This document shows positions 8,739 through 13,723 of a stretch of DNA of 13,723 bases, piece by piece. Below the pieces are notes generated by a model, which had not been told where the DNA came from, searched no databases, and saw only the letters and a program-made list of their open reading frames with translations. Position 1 is the stretch's first letter. Each line of letters begins with the position of its first letter. Origin of the DNA: Aureobasidium sp. EXF-3400 (taxonomy: Eukaryota; Ascomycota; Dothideomycetes; Dothideales; Saccotheciaceae); assembly GCA_024195585.1 (NCBI GenBank), contig SWBL01000646.1, positions 1 to 13,723 on the forward strand, given 5' to 3'. The position numbers were made by a program, and so were the translations under genes.

Positions 8739-11636
8739 TCAATGTCCATGCTGCCCCTGCTGCCCACCCCCCAAAAGCACCTCCAACATATCAAACTCAC
8801 CAATCCCCGGTCCAAAACAATTAGCAGTGACATCCTGTCCTCCCGCCTGTAAAATCGGATCCAAAGGCAAAGCCAACCAATCATATCCATCATCCGCACC
8901 CACAAACCCAGCTGCATCCACCAAACCACCATAAAAGTCTTGATGATCATGGGTTTCTCCCGCTGACAACGTATGCTGACCAAATACCTCTGTAGGCGGT
9001 GGCATAATACTAAATGCATTATTGCCATCACCGATATCGTAGGTTTGGGTCGAGATACCATACAACGCCTGCGCATTAGCATTGTTGTCCCTCTGCTGAG
9101 GCTCAGCAAAGCCATCAGTAGGAAAAGCAGGCATATGCTCCGTAGTCCTATTCTGCAAATTACTGCCCGGAGAAGCAGGACGAGAAGAAACACGACTAGC
9201 AACATTGGCAGAGGAAGCGCCAGTTGTGCGTGACATGCGCACAATCATTGGGCGCAAACGATTAGTTATCACTTCCAAAAAGTTGGAGAAGCGGTTGCTG
9301 AGGTGTACGTCGTCGACGACGTGGTTGCGCATTACTTGGACGGTGCGGTCCATGAGGTTGAGTGATAGTGCCATTTCGTTTTCGAAGGCGCCGAAGGCAA
9401 AAGTCTATAGCAGTTGCGTTAGCGTTGAAGGAGAGGGGGAAAGAGGAGGGGATTCTTACCTTAACAAGCACCAGAGTTACAGACACGATGCGGAAAAATG
9501 TTCGCACTGGGGCGTGTTTGAGATATCCTCCGGGAGCAAGGCCATCCACCACGACTCGCAGGACATTACGACAAGCCTGCATGACTTCATCTACATGCTG
9601 TCTATCGCTGCCAAACCACTGGTCAAGCACATTCGGTGGGATGATTTTGCCAGCAGCTCCTGTATTGTTATTCGCACATCTCTCAACCACAGCTTGTAAA
9701 GCTAATTGATGCAGAATCACTCGAGTATGTTCGTACTCGATTATAAGAACATGACGAAGCAGGATCGGGACTGAAAGCCTTGTCAGCACTCTTCTCTGGC
9801 AACCACATCAAATCACTTACTATTTCGGTAAGCCTCAAATTCTCTTCGCCATTGCACCAGCGACGGCTTTATACGTTGCAACAACTCTCTGTACTTTCCT
9901 GTCTTGATGATGTCACGAGTTTGTTGTCGATTGGCGTACAGCTCCTCGTTATTGATCTTGACTAGTGTAGCCAGGCGCAACCAGAAATGAAGAACAATAT
10001 CCTTGGTATCCTTGAAACTCGATCGCTTCGGGTTGTACAATTCGCTTAGAGAAGGTTCGGCGTATCCTTGAGGGAGCATGGCTGTTACACCCATTCGGCC
10101 ACTGGTCTGTGTAATGTATCCGAGGATGACACTCTTGACGTGAAGTCGTCTCCGTTGGTAGATTTCTTGCTGTGCCGGAGTTATGCCTTGTAAATGTCTT
10201 GAGCAGTCCGGATCAAAGACTCCAATCTGGGATGCTACTGTCATTGCCATATTGAGAAGAATCCAACACATGCGATCACTTCTGAAACAAGGCTCTAGCC
10301 ATGAAGTCAACGCATGCCCTCCTTGCCCCTTATCGGGACTTGATGTGCTCTCGTTAATCGAGGCCATTGGGTCCACAGGAGCCATAAGTTGAGTATCATC
10401 CTCATCTGCAGGGAAATGCATCATTCTCGGATGCCATTCTGTCAATAACAACAAGCTTTCAACTGTGCCCAGAGTCAAGAGCCCCTTGCGGGACAGAGGA
10501 TTGACATCACAACCAGGTTGTGTCTCATCAGGATGGAGTGTAGTTCCAGACAACTCGCGACCCCAGACGATACGATCAATCATACGTTGAACAAAAGGCC
10601 AGAGTCTGGAGTGTATAGCATGTGATCGGCTCTGAGCACCAGGTCCGGATAATGTCATGTAACGTGATGCAATCATGAGCATGGTAACGGCAAGCATGGG
10701 TTCATTCTCCAACAAAGTCCCATGCTTATCAGGTCCGCGATAATCCGGAAGAGCAATGGGAGTTAGTGGTGACATGTAGGTATAGAAGTACTCGATATAG
10801 TCCATGCCTTCCTTGATGGTGAACCAGCCATTGCGTACGAATCTGAATCGTGACCATGCAGCATAAGCTGAGGCATAGTCTGCCGAAGATGATGGTCGAG
10901 CAGTGGAAGCTGGTTGCTGCATGATGGCAGGATCGATTGAGGCATCCATAGGCGGTGGTTTCGAAGTTGCGGGTATTGGTAGTTCGGCAGGACTGGGTAA
11001 GGACGAAGCATATTTGTGAGCATCGCTAGTACTGCCAGTAGTACGGTGATTGGCCGTAGCGGCCTCGATCAAAACATTCAAAGCATCGTGACCGTTGTGT
11101 AGTTCGGCGGTTTGCAGGAGAGCGGCGGTATGACTGTTGACATGATCATCTGTTTCATCACCCGGATATGGTGTTTGTGATGTCGAGTGTGGCCGGCGTA
11201 GAGGTTGTTGACGACCCATAGAACCTCCAGGTGTCAGAGGTCGTGGTACATATGGTGCAACCACAGGAATTGGCGAACGTGGACTGCGAGCGTCCGAGTC
11301 AACCGACTCAGCGACACCTTGCTTCAATCTCTTACGTCCTCCCCGAATCTCGTAGTCGTTAGGGTCGACTTCATCTCCAGTGGTACCAGAATCGGCGGCT
11401 CTCTTCTTCCTCCTGGTGGCAGAGAAGAAGCATTCTTTTGCTTCGCGACGACAACGGACACACGGAGGGTCATGGGGATTGTCGACGGGACCGAGATCGC
11501 ATCGGACCTAGCCATGGTCAACGAGAGTGTTTGTCTATGGGATGTGCATATCTACCTTTCTCCGCCGACACGGTATACATGCCTGATACGTTCTACTGTG
11601 CTTGTTATCAACTCCATCCGCATCCATCGCATCCAT
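8739..11636 (-). CDS. aro80: Aro80-like Zn(II)2Cys6 transcription factor
   Basis: Four exons on the minus strand: 11556-11636, 9821-11507, 9460-9770 and 8739-9404, joining in phase to 914 residues. Introns are 11508-11555 (GTAGAT...TAG, 48 nt), 9771-9820 (GTAAGT...CAG with CTGAC, 50 nt) and 9405-9459 (GTAAGA...TAG with CTAAC, 55 nt). The tiny first exon gives 27 residues ending CIPCRRRK; the next exon continues VRCDLGP. Together they form a complete zinc cluster C20-X2-C23-X6-C30-X12-C43-X2-C46-X6-C53, followed by basic RRKKR. A fungal regulator middle-homology region spans about 255-720 with MDYIEYFY (about 262), LLLLTEWHPR (about 379-388), SDRMCWILL and VVDDVHLSNRF. The acidic C-terminus may activate transcription. 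The length is close to yeast Aro80 (about 950). Yeast Aro80 induces aromatic aminotransferase II and phenylpyruvate decarboxylase genes when aromatic amino acids are present. The Aro80 assignment rests on motif recognition and on the aminotransferase neighbour; another C6 regulator of amino acid catabolism is possible. Confidence 0.82.
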
Positions 11637-11996
11637 GCTTCGGTCAAGTACAAGGCGGCAAACCGCGCTTTGTGTCGGCTGTACCAACGAGCGAATACCC
11701 CGCCACTGACACGGCGTCTTTCAATACCGCGATTGTGTAACGCGATGAATGAGAACCTCGTATCGCTACTGTCCGGTGTCGAGGGAATTGATTTGATGAG
11801 TTGATGAGATACTGGACGCGTTGCCCGGGGAAAGGATGAAAGAGACAGAAGAAGAAAAGTGATGCAGAGTGACCAAATCAAGATATGCCAAGAGATTCAG
11901 AGCTCACTCTACTGCTATAAGCTTTGATTACAGTCCAGATGGCGAGGGATTGAGAGATCAATGAAAGATTATGAAATTCGAGTCTGTAGTAGAAAA

Positions 11997-12010
11997 GATA
12001 AGTCCTTATC
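11997..12010. promoter_or_regulatory. Inverted pair of GATA-factor sites
   Basis: GATAAGTCCTTATC is a perfect 6-bp inverted repeat (11997-12002 and 12005-12010) with a two-base spacer. Each arm is a full HGATAR site on its strand (AGATAA and, in reverse, TGATAA). Paired GATA sites are typical targets of nitrogen regulators such as AreA/NIT2 in filamentous fungi. The bound factor is inferred. Confidence 0.5.
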
Positions 12011-12037
12011 AGCGGGTTAGATATAGTCATTCAGATA

Positions 12038-12062
12038 GTGATCCGGTCTACTACCGGATCAC
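12038..12062. repeat. Palindrome with 10-bp arms and a CGG-N7-CCG core
   Basis: GTGATCCGGT (12038-12047) and ACCGGATCAC (12053-12062) are exact reverse complements around the spacer CTACT. The core contains CGG (12044-12046) and CCG (12054-12056) spaced by seven bases, a symmetric arrangement suited to a dimeric Zn2Cys6 factor. By simple base-frequency reasoning a 10-bp inverted repeat with a short spacer is expected about 0.015 times in 774 bp. Confidence 0.6.
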
Positions 12063-12073
12063 GTGCAGTCATG
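12057..12073 (+). repeat. E-box repeat, copy 1
   Basis: GATCACGTGCAGTCATG contains the bHLH core CACGTG and, as ATCACGTG, matches the yeast Cbf1-type RTCACRTG site. It overlaps the right arm of the neighbouring palindrome. A second copy with one mismatch lies 180 bp downstream. Confidence 0.5.
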
Positions 12074-12236
12074 TACTGCTGGTATTCTGCAGGTCTGACG
12101 ACTAGATCACGATCTCTGTACTAAGAGTATGAGTATACTGAATGGCTCCTCGAGCACAGCAATATAGTTAAGGAAATGGTGATACTGTCGTACTTCTAGA
12201 TGGCTGGAGTTGGGATGAACGGACTCGGAGAAGCTC

Positions 12237-12253
12237 GATCACGTGCACTCATG
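12237..12253 (+). repeat. E-box repeat, copy 2
   Basis: GATCACGTGCACTCATG matches copy 1 in 16 of 17 bases, in the same orientation, and lies 157 bp before the tom22 ATG. The conservation reaches beyond the CACGTG core on the right side (CA-TCATG), which suggests a shared composite site or a small duplication. Confidence 0.5.
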
Positions 12254-12410
12254 GAAAGCGGAGGATGACGCTCGTCCAGAAATCTTGCAAGGCCGCGAAA
12301 GACAGCGGCGCGCGACTGCGATTCAAAGTTAACAGTGATCAAGTCCAATCAACCACCAACCACACCGACTCAAACCTTTCTATCACAACCCCCCACACAA
12401 CACCGCCAAA

Positions 12411-13002
12411 ATGGTCAAGCTCGAAGAGGTCATGGACGAGGAGTTCAACAGAGAACAGGCCGGTCCTCAAGTCGAAGACGAATGGGACACCAGCGATGGT
12501 ACGAACATGCACCAGCATTGCGCAACACCTCAGATATCCGTCCAGCATCTAAGCAAACGCTGCTCAGAAAGCAAAAAGAAACAAAAGCTAACCACCCTCA
12601 CCAAAACAGAATCCGAGGCCTCAGAGGACGAAGAGGAATACATGCCCGACGAAACCTTTGCCGACAGACTCGCCGCCCTCAAGGATATCGTTCCCCCTAC
12701 ATACCGCAAGCACCTCTCCAACACCCTCTCCACAACTTCCTCTTGGGTGCAGACCACACTCAACTACGGCGGAAAGACTCTGTGGGTTGTCAGCACCAGC
12801 GTCTTGCTGTTGGGTGTGCCGTGGGCATTGGCTTTTGCCGAGGAGCAGCAGATGGCTGAGATGGAGAGGGAGATGAAGATGCAGCAGAGTGCCAATGAGG
12901 TGAGTGATAGCATGTACTCGATGATGGAAGAACATTGTGCTAACAACGAAATCACAGCTTCTTACTCAGCAGCAACAATCGCAGGCTAAGCCCGCTCTGT
13001 AA
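12411..13002 (+). CDS. tom22: Mitochondrial import receptor subunit Tom22
   Basis: Three exons: 12411-12498, 12610-12899 and 12958-13002, joining to 140 residues, close to the usual Tom22 length. Intron 1 (12499-12609, 111 nt) has GTACGA, a GCTAAC branch site and ACAG. Intron 2 (12900-12957, 58 nt) has GTGAGT, GCTAAC and ACAG. Spliced, the N-terminal cytosolic part is strongly acidic (residues about 5-45), as expected for the presequence-binding receptor domain. The conserved ETFADRLAALKDIVPP follows at 44-59. The single tail-region membrane helix is at about 87-106 (LWVVSTSVLLLGVPWALAFA), with its conserved proline at 100. A short intermembrane-space tail (EEQQMAEMEREMKMQQ) ends in LLTQQQQSQAKPAL. 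Tom22 is the central organiser of the TOM complex in the outer membrane and links the Tom20/Tom70 receptors to the Tom40 pore. Both introns are free of in-frame stops near their 5' ends, so an unspliced reading gives a longer protein; the spliced form fits the family far better. Confidence 0.95.
12499..12609 (+). other. tom22 intron 1: length divisible by three, no in-frame stop
   Basis: The intron is 111 nt (37 codons), starts after phase 1 and reads through without a stop. Retention would insert 37 basic, Lys-rich residues into the acidic receptor domain. Donor GTACGA, branch GCTAAC and acceptor ACAG are good, and removal gives the acidic run DTSDESEASEDEEE that the family expects, so I treat it as an intron. 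Confidence 0.85.
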
Positions 13003-13404
13003 ATGCTTTTATGTCTGCCTTTTTTGCATTGCTGCTTTGCCTCATGTATTAAAAATGCCCTTTTTTCTCCTCCCTTGTACAAATATCTTCTTGGTGGTGG
13101 CGGCTGGATTCAGAGAAATGCCATCGATTCTACCAATTCCATCTTCGCGTTCTTCTAGACCTTGCGTACCTGGTGCGCGTCCATATCGTGTCAAGACTGC
13201 TTTTCAATTCCCAGACATCTAGGATAAGCATGCGCACGTACGGAAAAAGACACCATTAAACATATGATTGTGAACAGATAAAACGCCCTTTTCATGGCTA
13301 TTCGATACAGAAAGAACAAAACCAACCACCCAATGCTGATAATGTGATATCACACCACAAAACCTAAACTACTTTTCTACCTTCCCTCTTCCTTCAAAAC
13401 CCAC
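13003..13404. other. Convergent intergenic region between tom22 and ebp2
   Basis: About 400 bp between two stop codons, presumably holding both 3' untranslated regions. It is T-rich after tom22 and A-rich before ebp2 (as read on the plus strand). I see no convincing gene, RNA or repeat in it. Confidence 0.7.
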
Positions 13405-13723
13405 TTAAGGCTTGTTTGAACGCCTACTCTTACCAGGTCTTTGAGCCTTCTTTCCACCCTTCATTTTCTTTGACGAGTATCCAGACATGTCGCTAGATGA
13501 CTTTGCATCGTTGCTCTTGGAGAAGCGCTTCTTGCCTCCGAATCCGTACTTTTCGTCGCGCTTGACACGCTTGAAGCCGTTCTTCTTATCGCCGCGGGAA
13601 TCAGAGGAACCACCGGCCTTGCGGGCGGCCTTGTCTTTCTTTTCCGTCTCGGCGGCGTCTTCGAGGGCGACGTCGAACATGTCGTCTTCGTTTGCGTTGC
13701 CAATGTCTTCGCCCTTTCTCTCT
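13405..13723 (-). CDS. ebp2: rRNA-processing protein Ebp2, C-terminal part (runs off the right edge)
   Basis: The frame is open from the right edge to the TAA at 13405-13407, giving the last 105 or so residues; the N-terminus lies outside the window. Landmarks are GEDIGNANEDDMFDVALEDA, then a basic stretch with RVKRDEKYGFGGKKRF, SGYSSKKMKGGKK and the end RPGKSRRSNKP. The pattern 'K-x-x-FGFGGKKR ... KKMKG ... RPGKSRR' is characteristic of the Ebp2 family. Ebp2 is a nucleolar factor needed for 27S pre-rRNA processing and assembly of the 60S ribosomal subunit. The highly basic tail fits RNA binding and nucleolar location. No intron is visible in this part. It converges on tom22. Confidence 0.87.
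   Translation of the reverse strand, partial: ERKGEDIGNANEDDMFDVALEDAAETEKKDKAARKAGGSSDSRGDKKNGFKRVKRDEKYGFGGKKRFSKSNDAKSSSDMSGYSSKKMKGGKKAQRPGKSRRSNKP

Larger units (their letters stand above)
11637..12410. promoter_or_regulatory. Divergent promoter region between the Aro80-like gene and tom22
   Basis: This 774-bp region has no convincing gene. It holds a GATA inverted repeat (11997-12010), another HGATAR motif at 12033-12038, a palindrome with 10-bp arms (12038-12062), and two copies of a 17-bp E-box element (12057-12073 and 12237-12253). Elements near 12000-12073 lie about 360-440 bp upstream of the regulator's ATG and 340-415 bp upstream of the tom22 ATG, so either gene may be the target. 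The tom22 leader is C/A-rich just before its ATG. Confidence 0.7.

Noticed and set aside
12335..12859. Long alternative plus-strand frame overlapping tom22 (174 codons)
   Set aside because: It runs out of frame through clear Tom22 coding sequence; composition is arginine-, glutamine- and proline-rich, as expected of a shifted frame.
13037..13222. Small frame between tom22 and ebp2
   Set aside because: Lies in the expected 3' untranslated regions, has no recognisable features and no start or splice support.

Overview
The window looks like nuclear DNA of a filamentous ascomycete (Pezizomycotina, possibly Dothideomycetes; the class is a guess). The reasons are short GT-AG introns of 48-111 nt with CTRAY-type branch sites, dense genes on both strands, a tRNA with a short anticodon-loop intron, and recognisable fungal families: Tom22, Ebp2, a Zn(II)2Cys6 regulator and a fungal LCCL membrane protein. 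I found no bacterial, viral, transposon or CRISPR signature.

Layout, left to right: an intron-containing tRNA-Leu(AAG) (4-94); about 1.9 kb with no convincing gene (95-1974); a three-exon gene for a glycosylated membrane protein of unknown function (1975-4172, +); an intronless LCCL-domain multi-pass membrane protein (4324-6228, -), convergent with it; a 581-bp divergent promoter region; an intronless Aro8/Aro9-type PLP aminotransferase (6810-8621, +); a four-exon Aro80-like Zn2Cys6 transcription factor (8739-11636, -), tail-to-tail with the aminotransferase; a 774-bp divergent promoter region rich in palindromes and repeats; tom22, the mitochondrial import receptor (12411-13002, + three exons); and the C-terminal part of ebp2, a ribosome biogenesis factor (13405 to the right edge, -).

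The most interesting part is 6.2-12.4 kb. A probable aromatic amino acid aminotransferase sits beside a probable Aro80-type regulator. The aminotransferase promoter carries a CCG-N7-CCG element, the spacing known for yeast Aro80, inside a tight cluster of GATA-factor motifs. The regulator's own upstream region has a GATA inverted repeat, a 10-bp-arm CCGG palindrome and two copies of an E-box-containing 17-mer. In Saccharomyces, Aro80 and GATA activators together control aromatic amino acid catabolism. This window suggests that the same logic is kept here in a physically linked pair, which is an inference from motifs and needs experimental support.

For the five complete genes I worked out exon structures by hand, requiring consistent phase, canonical splice sites and continuity of family-like sequence. 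No searches could be run, so family names rest on recognition of motifs.
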